Source of the DNA: Welwitschia mirabilis
Taxonomy: Eukaryota; Gnetophyta; Gnetopsida; Welwitschiales
Length of the DNA stretch: 64,000 nt
Assembly (NCBI GenBank): GCA_051453625.1
Contig: JBOZIK010000001.1
Span: 2,585,206-2,649,205, forward strand
Reading direction: 5' to 3'
This document shows, piece by piece, positions 33,709-43,879 of this stretch; positions within the stretch are counted from its first letter, which is position 1; the number at the start of each line of letters is the position of its first letter. The notes beneath the pieces were generated by a model. It searched no databases. It had not been told where the DNA came from and saw only the letters and a list, made by a program, of their open reading frames with translations. The position numbers and the translations under genes were made by a program.

Positions 33709-35124
33709 TATTTGGATTATGTTTTACCAATTGATGTCAAACTAATGTCTTGTGTACAACAAACTTTGTGTATTTTGTGCAAAAGAACCTAAGGTTTTTA
33801 CAAGTTGAAAGATGGAACTAAAATATGCCCCAAAAACCTTCTTAATTGTTTCACCCTTTAGAGGAGTCGACCAGATCCTAAAGGAGTCAACTGCACCTGA
33901 AGCTGTTAAAAGAAAATGGACTACATCCATAGGGTTCGATAGGATTTTAATGAGGTTGACTAAACCTATAACTTGGAGAGCCAGAATCCTTGAACTAAAT
34001 GATAAGGGGTCGACTAAATTTTCATGGGATCGACTGGATTTAAGGACCTGACAAATAGTATTCCACTAAGAGAAAAGGGGTCGACTGGATCTAGGATGGA
34101 GTCGATTGGACTGGGATCAATCAGACCCAGATGGGGTCGACTGGACCCAGGATGGAGTCGATCGGACTGGGGTCAATCGGACCCAGATGGGGTCAACTGG
34201 ACATGGAGACATAAAAACATAGGGTAACCAAATCTTTCTTTTAAGCAACCTATGTAATTCATGGCACCACATGGGGTCGACTAGATTTTTATGGGGTCGA
34301 CTGAATAGTGTGGAAAAGAAATTTTTTTAAATGTTATGTATCCATTATCTAGCCATTAGGTAGTCATTTTCTAGCCATTTATAACCATTGGAGGAGCAAT
34401 TCAAATGTACTAAACCCTAATAGCCTTTCATTATAAATAGCTAAGTCATAGATGACCAATCAATCTTTTGGAACTACTCTCATTCAGCTAAATCATTTTA
34501 TATCTAAAAGATCAAAGTTGTGTATTGGCATTGTTATCATTATTGTATCTTGACTTCTACATCTTTGACTAGAGGAGATCTATCACTGGCATACTTGTTT
34601 CATTGAAATCCAGATTTAGAGCTTCATTTAGTATATTTATACAAGAGGAGAGCTCCATCTATTGTACTAAATATAGAATAGTAATATCTGCGCTTTTGAG
34701 GCATCACTACATCACTATTCTATTTGATAAAGGTTAAGACTAAGCCTTGAAAGTTCATGCTATAGGTTGAGATTAAGCCTTGAAAAGTCCATTCTAAAGA
34801 TTGAGACTTAGCCTGGAAAAGTCGATTTGTAAAGGTTACAGGTGAACCTGAAATACTTGGTGGAGTAACAGAGATCCAAGATCTAGCTTGGAAGAAGCTG
34901 ATCATCGAGAGTGAAGTAAGGGAGTTTCCCAAACCACTATAAATCTGGCTTGCATCAAATTGGTAATTTGTGCTTGTAGTTTTTGATTCTTTACTTTCAG
35001 TATTTTATCATATTGTGCACATCCTAGAATAATTTATTTTCGTATGCAAGTTGTGTGTCNNNNNNNNNNNNCCCCTCCTCCCCCCCTCCCCCGAGCAGTT
35101 TTTCTAAGGATCTGGATCCTATCA
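33709..35124 (+). mobile_element. 3' LTR of copia B
   Basis: About 1.4 kb including a 12-N gap (35060-35071), ending 'GGATCCTATCA'. It aligns along its length with the 5' LTR at 28041. The start TG has become TA. It carries an extra 56-bp unit in the GGTCGACC-rich region (34077-34188), absent from the 5' LTR. Confidence 0.9.
34077..34188. repeat. 56-bp tandem unit, two copies, in the 3' LTR of B
   Basis: 34077-34132 and 34133-34188 both begin 'ggggtcgactgga' and end 'gacccagat'; a third unit starts and degrades at 34189. The 5' LTR has one unit at about 28429-28484. Confidence 0.93.
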
Positions 35125-35530
35125 CATAGTACTCGATCCAATTGATCCCTTAATGATTGGTTTAGAAGTATTAGGTGCACACTGCTCAAGTCCAGTCAAC
35201 TCCTCATATGTCTAGTCGATCCCTTAACGATTGGTTGAGAATTACTAATTCTCAAGTTCACAGGTTCAGTCGATTCCTTAAATGCCCAGTTGACCCCTCT
35301 AAATTAAGTTCATTTCTAAGTATTCACTTTAGATGTAGTCGACTCCTTAGAAGTTAGATCGATGCCTTAAGAGGGTAATAAAACTTAACATGTTTCAGGA
35401 TCAAAATGTGACAAACATTGCTTCATCTTCTGACCTACAAGTAATCAGTATTTTCTATATAAGATACAATAAATTTTTCTACACAGAAAACATTAGTTTG
35501 ATATTAATTAGCAAATAATAATTTAATAGT
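35125..35530 (-). mobile_element. Copia LTR fragment (A type), right of element B
   Basis: Aligns with 19985-20430 of the A 3' LTR ('aggtgcacactgctcaagtc', 'ggatcaaaatgtgacaaac'), ending 'aataataatttaata'. Probably the rest of the interrupted 5' LTR of A. However, its first ~45 bp repeat sequence already present at 27995-28035, so the break is not a simple insertion with a 5-bp duplication. Confidence 0.75.
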
Positions 35531-35531
35531 A

Positions 35532-36930
35532 TTTATGGGGAAATGCTTCAAGTAATAAAGTTTTTCACAGAGTTGCGTGGAGTGCATGACACCATTCTAA
35601 AAATTTAGGTGATTTGGGGATTTCTTCTTTAGAACATCAAGGTATTTTATTAGCTTCTAAATGGATAATCTAATCCTTAGAAGGGCATGAGGCCTCGAAG
35701 ATTCTATTTAGGCATTATTTTGCTAATATCAATATCTATTCCAACAATTTATGGAAAGGTATTCACTAGAGCAATGCTATTTTTCTTATGGTAACTTCAA
35801 AGGCAAAGGATCCTATGTTTTCTAGGAAATGTTTAAGTCGTGGCATAACTTAAAACTTTTCTTCTCTAGTAACTAGCTAATTTAAATCACAATCAGCTAG
35901 CCACTCATTCTCCTTGGTGGTCTTCGGCCTTTAAAATTGCAGATAACTCTTTGGCTTCTCAATTTCTAGTCAGATTTCGAAGATTAGCTAAAATAGGGCT
36001 TCTCCAGCTAAACCAATTTGTAGTGCAATAAGACAATCATATTAGAATCAATTGGTCTCAACTTAAATCCAAATGAAAGGTTCAAAAGTTGGATCTTCCC
36101 TTTATCAAGTACATAGAAAACGTGGTTTCTAGAATTGAGTGAAATCACAGTAATAAGAACTGGTGGGATGAGTGGCTTTGACTTAATGGTAATCATATTA
36201 CTAAGCTATTTTTTTTTAATGCTCATACATGATTCTAGGACTTTGACGGTCTTATAAAAACATTGAATTCCAAATGGCATCTCGACTAGATGGAAAATAA
36301 ATGGAAAAAAAAAATTTCAAAGAAGTATGGAAGATTAAAGCCCATCCTAAAACTAAAATCTTCTTTTTGTATTTTATTCATCAAGGTCTTCCTATTGGTC
36401 GTCGTCTTTAACTTTTGGGAGTTGCTCATTCTTTGTGCCCTATATGTCAAGCTCCAAAAACCTTCCAACACAATTTCTAGGATTGCCGCATTGCTTGACA
36501 AGTTTGGGATTTGATTATAGATATTGGTGGACTGAGCACTCTTCAGTATCCTAATTCCATTTTGTCGCAAGGCACTCTAGACATCTTCTCTAAGAATAGT
36601 TGGAGCATCCTTGTCCTTGAATGCATTTACTTTATCTAGAAAACTCGGTGCAATGCTTGGTTTAATAAGGATTACCTTCAAGACTCCTCCCTAAATACCA
36701 AATTCTCAATTCTAACAGTTGTTATCCTCCAATATGAAGCTTCCGATTTTCATAAAGATTATAAGTTTCTAAAGTTTTACTTCACCAAAATCACCTAAAA
36801 GGCTTGGTGCTTTCTAGTTCGTAGTAATCATCTGTTTCTATGTTTTAGTAACCATTTTGGGGTTGTGGTTACTTTCTATCCTTCTTTAGGCTCTGCTAAG
36901 GTGTACTTTTCTATCAAGCTTTTCTTCATC
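35532..36930 (+). pseudogene. L1-type LINE ORF2, 3' part with zf-RVT region
   Basis: Continues the L1 of 4340-7920. It opens with 'YLWGNASSNKVFHRVAWSA', 'NLGDLGISSLEHQGILLASK' and 'WII', the conserved post-RT segment that follows the IPIYYAS box found at 7840. Further on come 'VWKIKAHPKTKIFFLYFIHQ', 'GLPIGRR', 'LCPICQAPKTFQHNF' and 'DCRIA', typical of the zf-RVT domain at the end of plant LINE ORF2. Stops and frame changes are many. It ends in a pyrimidine-rich 3' region (36930-36970). Confidence 0.9.
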
Positions 36931-36979
36931 ATTCCCCCTTCCCGCTTCCCCCCTCCCCCATCCCTTTCCCAAACAAAAA

Positions 36980-37054
36980 GGCTCACAATTCTCCTCCCTT
37001 TGTAAACATGGCTTTAAGGCTCACAATTCTCCTCCCTTTGTAAACATGGCTTTT
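36980..37054. repeat. 38-bp tandem duplication at the LINE 3' end
   Basis: Copies at 36980-37017 and 37018-37054 begin 'ggctcacaattctcctccct' and end in 'aaacatggcttt'; they are essentially identical, so the event is recent. Confidence 0.95.
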
Positions 37055-37491
37055 GGGTCGTTTCAGACACGAGAGTTTATGGTCGTGAGTGCTCATAAAA
37101 AACCTTAAAACAAAAGAACCAACATAACTGAAAGGGACATCAATAGTTCAATGCCCACATGTCTCTTTTGAACCGCATACACTAATATGGGAGCTTTTTT
37201 TCCTCTTATCTTCAAAATCCTTCAGAAAGCTTCTCAACTTTATCTCACTGTGCACTTTTCGGACTTGCAGAACACTTTGAGTGGCGGGACTTGTGTTGCG
37301 TGGATATATGAAACCAGCAATTGAAAACCAAAGTGCAGAAAAGCAAGAGAGAAGACGTTTTTTAATTTTATCTGATCATCATTCTACTTTTATTTCTCAG
37401 TTTTCTCTGCATGAAAAGCATTTTAGCTCACTCTAAAGCCTAAATTTTCTCCCTCGTTATTTAGACGTACACCGTCTTCAAGAGCAGATCA

Positions 37492-38008
37492 ATGGCATGT
37501 CGTTTAGATGATGGATGCAGAGGGCACACTAATTCCGTTGATTCGAAGTCACCTGCCGGAAGCAACTTTTTAAATGATCGACAAGGAAAAGAAGAGATTA
37601 GTGTTCCAGATGCGCGTCCTGGAGCCCTTGAAGAACATGACTGGATATACAGATCTGCTCAAGGCTCTGGAACGGTCTTCGTCTGCTTCTGCTAGAGCTA
37701 TTCAGGCGCGTTACCGCTGCCAAACTTGTCATTTTCTGTTTACTTTCAGCGGCAAACGCTATTCTTCCTCCAAAACCAAAATCAAAACCAAAACCAAAAG
37801 TGCAACAGCGACTGTAATCAAAAATCCATCAGAGAAACCACGGACGCCTGTTTGCAGTCAGTTGTCTTCTTTTCCTCCTTTTTCCTCTTCTGCTTTCTCT
37901 CGCAGCAATGTTGTTTACAAGAATTTTGATGATAATGTTCAGTATGAATGTCCGGTTTTCTTCGATTTCTTTAAGATGGAGGAAGAAAAGTTTAAATCTG
38001 TTCCCTAA
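37492..38008 (+). CDS. Candidate small gene, unrecognised
   Basis: I do not recognise this gene. The region is GC-richer than its surroundings and has a gene-like frame: a weak TATA-like 'gatatatgaa' near 37295, a possible leader, and 'aataaat' at 38053. Two overlapping frames are open. One starts at 37492 (68 codons, 'MACRLDDGCRGHTNSVDS'). The other starts at 37574 (144 codons): 'MIDKEKKRLVFQMRVLEPLK', a Ser-rich middle ('ERSSSASARAIQ'), a possible 'CQTC', a Lys/Thr run ('SKTKIKTKTKSATAT') and an acidic end. The longer frame is preceded by an in-frame short ORF from about 37505 ending at 37571. It could be a first exon, a decayed gene or a chance open frame. No signal peptide, no membrane segment. 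Confidence 0.35.
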
Positions 38009-38052
38009 AAAATTGGCTTTTTCTTGTTGGATTTTTCTTGTCACCATTAATT

Positions 38053-38059
38053 AATAAAT
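38053..38059 (+). terminator. Possible polyadenylation signal
   Basis: 'aataaat' 45 bp after the stop of the 144-codon frame, in a very AT-rich stretch, so chance is likely. Confidence 0.25.
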
Positions 38060-39755
38060 TAATATTTTACCGTTATCATGTGCCATGAAATTTCTCCCCT
38101 TTTTTTAAATGAATTATTTTGTTTTGTATTAATGTTTTGTATCTATCGTTAATCAATTGGTGTGTCATTCATGTTCTATATCTTTATATTTGTACTTTAG
38201 TAAATTGAGTCTTCCATTTGAAAAGTAGTGGGTTCAAATGTTTAGTTATTTAGTTGGTATAGATTTTTGCTTGGATTTTCTACATTTAATGACCAAGAAA
38301 CGAAAATACGTCTTGGCCTCTAAACTTTCAAGTCCTTGCTCATTCTATTTTGCGATCACTCAACTAGCATGGATTATCTATGGGAGGATACTCCTCCTTT
38401 AATCACGAGGTACATGAGTTGGGACCTTTGGAATCCTTGCATGGCACATTATGAGGCTTTGATGTAATTAGATTATTCGTTTTACTTCTAAAAAAAAGTT
38501 TGAGGCCTTAAAGTGTAATTAAATTGCTCATGTTGTTATTGTTTTTGGTGAAATTAAAACAATAGCTATACTTTTGAAGGGTATAGTCAAATCACTTCCT
38601 TGCTTATTGGTTTCCTATGTGAAGAAAGTAGCCTTTTTTTTTTTTGGTTAATTTTTGTGAGGATTACTAAGACTTTAAGACACCCAAATTTGCATACCCT
38701 TGATATTCTATTTGTTACAAATAATTTTGGCCAATTTTTTAAGCATTATATTTTACTATGTAATCAATCTTTATTTTTATGGCTGATGTATCATAAAAAA
38801 CCCCTAAATAAGGTAACTTATTATTTTGCAAAAGTTAAAGATATTTGTGAACAATTTTAACTTAATATGATTGATATCCTTTGATGATTTGGAAATTTTT
38901 AGTTAATGAGCCACTTAAGTTAGTCAATTGAAGAGTTAGGAAAATTAATAAACTTACAAGTAATTTTTAAAATCTAAAGTTCTTGGTTATGTTGACATGA
39001 ATTAAATTTTACTTTGGACTTGAATATTAACTTAGGAAATTTATTACAATAGTTGAGCATTAGATTAAAAAATGATTAATAATAAGAAAATAATAATAAT
39101 TGGTATAGAAATTATGTAATTATAAGTATTCTTTTTAATGAATGCGTTCATGATTTCTTTCATATTAATAAACCAAGGGCTAGTAGACGGCTAGATATTG
39201 TTGATGATGTTACTATTTTAACAATTTTACTAGATATTTAAGAATGATTTTAATTTGGTATGATTTTACATTTAGAAGATTCTAGTTAATGATTAATGGA
39301 AGTTAATTAATCAACAAGTAGGGATAGCTGACTAAGTTACAGATAGTTTTGGGGAAAAATGTTGTTGTTAATGCTACTTAACATTTGCTATGCTTTAGTT
39401 ACATCTTAGAACTTAATCTAGGATCTTGTTTAAAAAGTTACCTTAATCTAAATAAATTAATTAAATAATGATATTAATTAACAAAGAAATAATAGAAATA
39501 ATTAAGATAGTAAAGTAATTAATTTTTTAGTTGATAAATAATTCTTAGTTTAATATTATGAAGCTAGAACATAGTAGGTAACTTCATATTGGAAACTTAA
39601 CTTCATTTTTGTCCATTAATATTACTCTGAAATGGGGAGTTCATGAACCCAAGACTAATAGTTGAATCTAAGAGGAAAGGAACCATCAATCATTTATTAT
39701 CTACTTTACTTGAACTTCAAGCTTTATAGGATAGTGTTACATCGAGTTTCTTGTT

Positions 39756-39919
39756 GACATCTTGGAGCATTCAACTTAATCAAATACNNNNNNNNNNNNN
39801 NNNNNNNNNNNNNNNNNNNNNNNNNNNNNNNNNNNNNNNNNNNNNNNNNNNNNNNNNNNNNNNNNNNNNNNNNNNNNNNNNNNNNNNGACATCTTGGAGC
39901 ATTCAACTTAATCAAATAC
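39756..39919. repeat. 32-bp identical direct repeat flanking a 100-N gap
   Basis: 'gacatcttggagcattcaac' plus 12 more identical bases occurs at 39756-39787 and again at 39888-39919, exactly at both edges of the 100-N run 39788-39887. This is the pattern of two overlapping contig ends joined without merging, or of a collapsed tandem repeat. Confidence 0.95.
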
Positions 39920-41720
39920 TTAAAAATATACATAATCTCAAACTGTTCTAATTATGAAGTCATTCAATGATGAGAATCGCATCCAGCTCTCATGAAAACA
40001 CAAGGATTGAGAGAGAGCACTTATATCTACTTGATAAATAGCGGATTATCAAGTGGTGCTACATAGTTTTTGTTAAATTTTTCTTATTATTATTATTTCA
40101 CTAAGTGATTCTAATAAATACATTATCATTATTAAATAATTTATTATTTGCTAAATGTGTGATTTCCCTCTCAAACGTTTGTTGTTCTCTTCTAAGGATT
40201 GCTATAGATCTGTGGACATTTATTTACCATAGATTGCATATTTACTCTAGGGGGATAGATTAATATTTCTTAAATGTGTAGGAAATATATATTATCTAAG
40301 GAATTTGGCCACCTCCTTAGAAATTTTGTAATACCATTTGCCAACCCTCCATCCACATGCATTCGCTTTATGTTAGCTTTCCAAATAAGGCATGCATGTG
40401 CATGACACATTCAATTAGTTAAAGATGCAATATCCTAAGAAGCTTGATTATATTAATTAATAACTTGAGAGATAATTGGTTCCAATTCAAAATTAATAGG
40501 ATTGACATCAGCAAAAACAGTAAGATGATGTATATCTATTAGATTCAAAACAATAAAAATACTGAGCTGATTTCATGCTTCTCTTGCAAGCTCCATTCCC
40601 CTTCACTACCACTTCCATGTTGTCTACAACTCATAAGATCTTTGAAGAATATTGTCTTGTAAGTCTGAACATGGAAACACTTTTTGAATATCCAATACAA
40701 TATATCTAGAAATAGTTGGGATAATACTTGAAAATGAACTTGAAGAAGTCATTATAGTCCAATATAGTTTACCATTGCTTAAGGTCTTTAAGCTTCAAAG
40801 ATTACTTGTCAAATTCCATCTTAAAGTCTTAGAATACAACCTAATTTGGAGAAAAAGTAATAGCCCTCTTATAAGGCCTATCTCCAAATTCTAGAAAAGT
40901 GAGATTCCTTGTGAAATAGATCTTCCTTTAAGAGGTGGAAATCTATGTGTAAGAATATCTGTTATTCTTTCTTTGCCATGCCTATAAAGTGCTAATATGA
41001 GAATTCAAAAGAAAACATTTGAAGTCATGAAAGAAGGCAATATGAGTTCCAAGGACAAGAGTTGGTTATTTTTGAGGTAAGAACAAAGGACGTGCATTAT
41101 TAAATTGCTTGAATTTATTAAAAAATTAGCTATTGAAAATGAAAACGAGATCAATCATCTAATTAAGAGCATATGATTTAAATACACTAAAATATATTTC
41201 TTTAAGATATCAATCTACTAAAAGATTTTGAGATGTAGGATTTTCTATTCAAGTTTAAGTTCTTATTTAATTGACATTGCAAAAAATCCTATATGATCTT
41301 TCCATAATGAATTGATCGAGAAAAGAAGCTTTGAAATTGTGCAAACTTCGTATTCTGCAAAGCAAAGTCCTTTAAAACCTTTTCCTATAACTAAAGATAT
41401 TGTACTAATAGAAATTTTAACAAATCATAACCTAATCATATAAATCTTAATAGTCATCTAGATGAAATTTATCATAGAAGTTCATTATCAAAAATCACTA
41501 TATTAGAAAAACAAATGTCATTCTTAGGATATTTTGGCTACAAGCTTATTAAATCATAACCATGTATTACATTAAATTTTAGGTAAATTGATAATTACCA
41601 TATATACAGAGAAAAACAAATGACTTTAAGTTGTTGAATATTGGGTTCAAATGACAATTATATTGCAATTGTTGTTTGCAGAGATTGAAGAACATAACAA
41701 ATGGTCTAATTACACCCAAC

Positions 41721-41893
41721 TAGGCCATTTAAGGATTCAAACCCACAACTTCCTAAATGAAGGATGAATATCTTATTGTATAGAGACATGAGACATGATT
41801 TATAATTGCCACCTAATTAAGGCATTCAAGGATTCAAACCTGCATCTTTCTAAATGAAGGATAAGTGTCTCCTTGTGTAAAGACATAATGTAA
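41721..41893. repeat. Direct repeat with period of about 97 bp
   Basis: Copies start at 41721 ('taggccatttaaggattcaa') and 41818 ('taaggcattcaaggattcaa'). Both continue with 'ctaaatgaaggat'. A related pair is seen at about 3373 and 3530. Confidence 0.75.
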
Positions 41894-42064
41894 AATGCCA
41901 AGTACTAAGATTAGGTAACAATCTTATGTAAACTCATCATAATAACTATAAACTTAATTTCATTATCATTTTGCACTACATTTTTCATAAATCTTCAAAA
42001 AAAAAAAAAAATATTACCATTGATTTTAGGGGAAAAAGCCTAATACGAGAACTAAAAATTCTCT

Positions 42065-42170
42065 ACACGAATAAGCGACGATTTCATTCCGTTTGGGCCT
42101 CATCTCTGTGACTCCGTGCCCTCTCGGGTGCCGCTTTCTCTGTGCGTGAGCCTGTGGAGCTGCTCGCAGG
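42065..42170 (+). other. GC-richer exon-like island with splice-donor context
   Basis: About 105 bp much richer in GC than its surroundings, ending 'ctgctcgcag' followed by 'gtaattcttttt', which reads as an exon-intron boundary. At 42231-42242 'tttccatttcag' would serve as an acceptor, but the next bases are again 'gtaact'. It could be the 5' leader of a gene with a leader intron, or a decayed gene fragment. No protein is recognisable. Confidence 0.3.
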
Positions 42171-43242
42171 TAATTCTTTTTTATGCTTGTGCCACTCTAT
42201 GCTCAATATTTCTTTTTGATTTATCTTGCTTTTCCATTTCAGGTAACTTCTCGAGTTTAGATAGTTTTGTTTCAGAACGGGAATTATCTGTTGCTCCGTC
42301 CCTGCCGCTCTGCTGCCCTTCATACCTGCATGCTTAAAGATTACTGAATAAAAGCCGGGAGTTATTTAAAGTATTTATGGATCTGATTTCTCTCTTTTCT
42401 GGTTAAACTTTTCACGTTCTTGTTGCAAATTTCATGTTATTAGGACTGTAATCTTTTTAGGGTTTTGATATTGTTATTGTTTACTACTATAATCCGTGTT
42501 GCAAGTTTTTCTCTCTTTCGGACCAAAAAAAAAAAAAGAGAGAGAGAGAGAAAAAAGGAAATAGAAACCAAGATCTGCAGTTTTAGAGGGACGCTAATGG
42601 AATCTTCAGCATTACCATATCTTGAATTTGGTCCTACCTTATTAAAAGCCAATTCTTTTTTAACCCTCTACTAAGAGCCATCTTTTACCTTTACTTGCAC
42701 AGCCCAGAGAGGTAAGTTGGAGCTTGGTAATGTCAATTTTGACTGGAAGCACTCGAGTTCCAGTAGACATTGAACCGATGTTAAGCACTACAAACTCTTT
42801 CTTTTCAAGTTCTTAAAGCTTGCCTTGTTTTTTGTGCCCTTTTTTTCTGACTACTGGGAGATGATGAAAAATGAACAAGTTCACCTGAAATCAGGCAAGC
42901 TAAAAGATTAGAATTTATACTTCCAGCTGAAAATAAGTACTTGATTTTAAGTATAGACCAGTAAGCCTGCTCGAAAAACCATGCTAAAACGCAATTTACA
43001 AGATGAAAGTTCTGAGTATTGACTGATTGCAAAGCTTTCAGAATTCTAAGGCTTTTGAGAAATGAACTTCAGTTTAAACCTTTTGAAATGCTGATTGCTT
43101 CAAGAACTGTAAAAAGGTGAAAATTTTCAAATATAGGACATGTTTTGAAAGTCAGATTTTGGTCAGATACCAATCATCTAAAAACATATATTCTAATGCT
43201 TCCTTGTTTGATAAAACATTAAAGAAAAATTAGAGATATTAT
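42171..43242. other. Unassigned stretch next to the exon-like island
   Basis: Includes an A-run plus (AG)n tract at 42526-42552 and a donor-like 'cagagaggtaagt' near 42703. No protein or element recognised. The part just below 43243 may contain eroded 3' sequence of the pseudogene but I could not align it. Confidence 0.4.
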
Positions 43243-43431
43243 TTGTAACTCTAATTCCACAACAAACGTCTGGCAAAGCACCAACTTCTCCAAATCTTCA
43301 CCCAACAAGTCTATCAGCATCAGCTGATTGAGGATTTACGGTTGTACAAACACCAATAAGACCTCCAACAATAGCGTATTGCAACTCATTTTGCTCACTG
43401 TAAATAGATATTATTCTCCAGATAGTAGGTG

Positions 43432-43490
43432 TACCTTTGATATTACCGCTCTCATCTTTATACCTTTGATATTACCACTCTTTATCTTTA
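43432..43490. repeat. 29/30-bp tandem duplication in the eIF2 gamma pseudogene
   Basis: 43432-43460 and 43461-43490 both start 'tacctttgatattacc'. On the minus strand it doubles the 'KDESGNIKG' codons. Confidence 0.9.
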
Positions 43491-43567
43491 ACAACTACGG
43501 TATGGTGAACTTTAGCCTTTTGGTTAATTTTTAACACAACAGAGAACGTACAAAACAATTATGAAGA

Positions 43568-43879
43568 TGTACGGTCTCTTGCCATCACAACAAAAGTTAA
43601 GAATTAGGGAGAAATTGAAACCCTCCATATTTCCTTGTTTGTCAGACTTGGCATGGGAAGCGTATACCCAACATTTTTCCCTTCGATCCATGTGTTGAGT
43701 GCTTCAATGAACTAAGAAGGCACTAGTAAGATTCAAATCAAAACGAAGCCAAAGCCATGGCTTTAATACCAATTTGTGGGGCCAATTGTCATCACACCAA
43801 AACGGATGACTTATGCAGAAATTAGGACCCTTTATATTTACCCACTTTTTAGATAGGCATGGGAAGCACATACCCAACA
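43568..43879 (-). mobile_element. SMART/TRIM-type miniature LTR retrotransposon (312 bp)
   Basis: Complete structural set. LTRs at 43568-43673 (106 bp) and 43775-43879 (105 bp), about 70% alike by eye; on the minus strand both begin TGTTGGGTAT and the right one ends CCCCACA. The primer-binding site on the minus strand ('ttggtattaaagcc') lies next to the right LTR; the purine tract ('gaagggaaaaa') lies next to the left LTR. The internal region is only 101 bp and non-coding. It is flanked by a perfect 5-bp target duplication, GAAGA, at 43563-43567 and 43880-43884. Total and LTR lengths fit the SMART class of very small LTR retrotransposons. It must depend on enzymes of an autonomous element. 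It lies inside the eIF2 gamma pseudogene, whose reading continues on both sides. Confidence 0.93.
43761..43774 (-). other. Primer-binding site of the miniature element
   Basis: The minus strand reads 'aattggtattaaag' continuing 'ccatgg', matching the initiator tRNA-Met complement TGGTATCAGAGCC with two changes, immediately inside the right-hand LTR. Confidence 0.88.

Larger units (their letters stand above)
28041..35124 (+). mobile_element. Ty1/copia element B, plus strand, pol mostly deleted
   Basis: 5' LTR 28041-29443, primer-binding site, gag, protease and pre-integrase region, extra ORF, purine tract and 3' LTR 33709-35124. The integrase core, RT and RNase H are absent: the reading passes from pre-integrase sequence (about 31560) into the leader of the extra ORF (about 31620). 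It is therefore a non-autonomous deletion derivative of the family of A. It lies between two pieces of A-type LTR in opposite orientation. No 5-bp target duplication is visible (left 'gatga', right 'catag'). Confidence 0.85.
38060..42060. other. AT-rich intergenic stretch with one gap
   Basis: Apart from the gap region at 39756-39919 and the direct repeat at 41721-41893, I see no coding region, RNA gene or recognisable element. Confidence 0.5.

Noticed and set aside
34024-34227. Repetitive open frame of 67 codons on the plus strand
   Set aside because: It is a reading through the 56-bp GGTCGACC-rich units of the B 3' LTR, not a protein.
28036-35129. A 5-bp target duplication around element B
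   Set aside because: Left 'gatga' and right 'catag' do not match.
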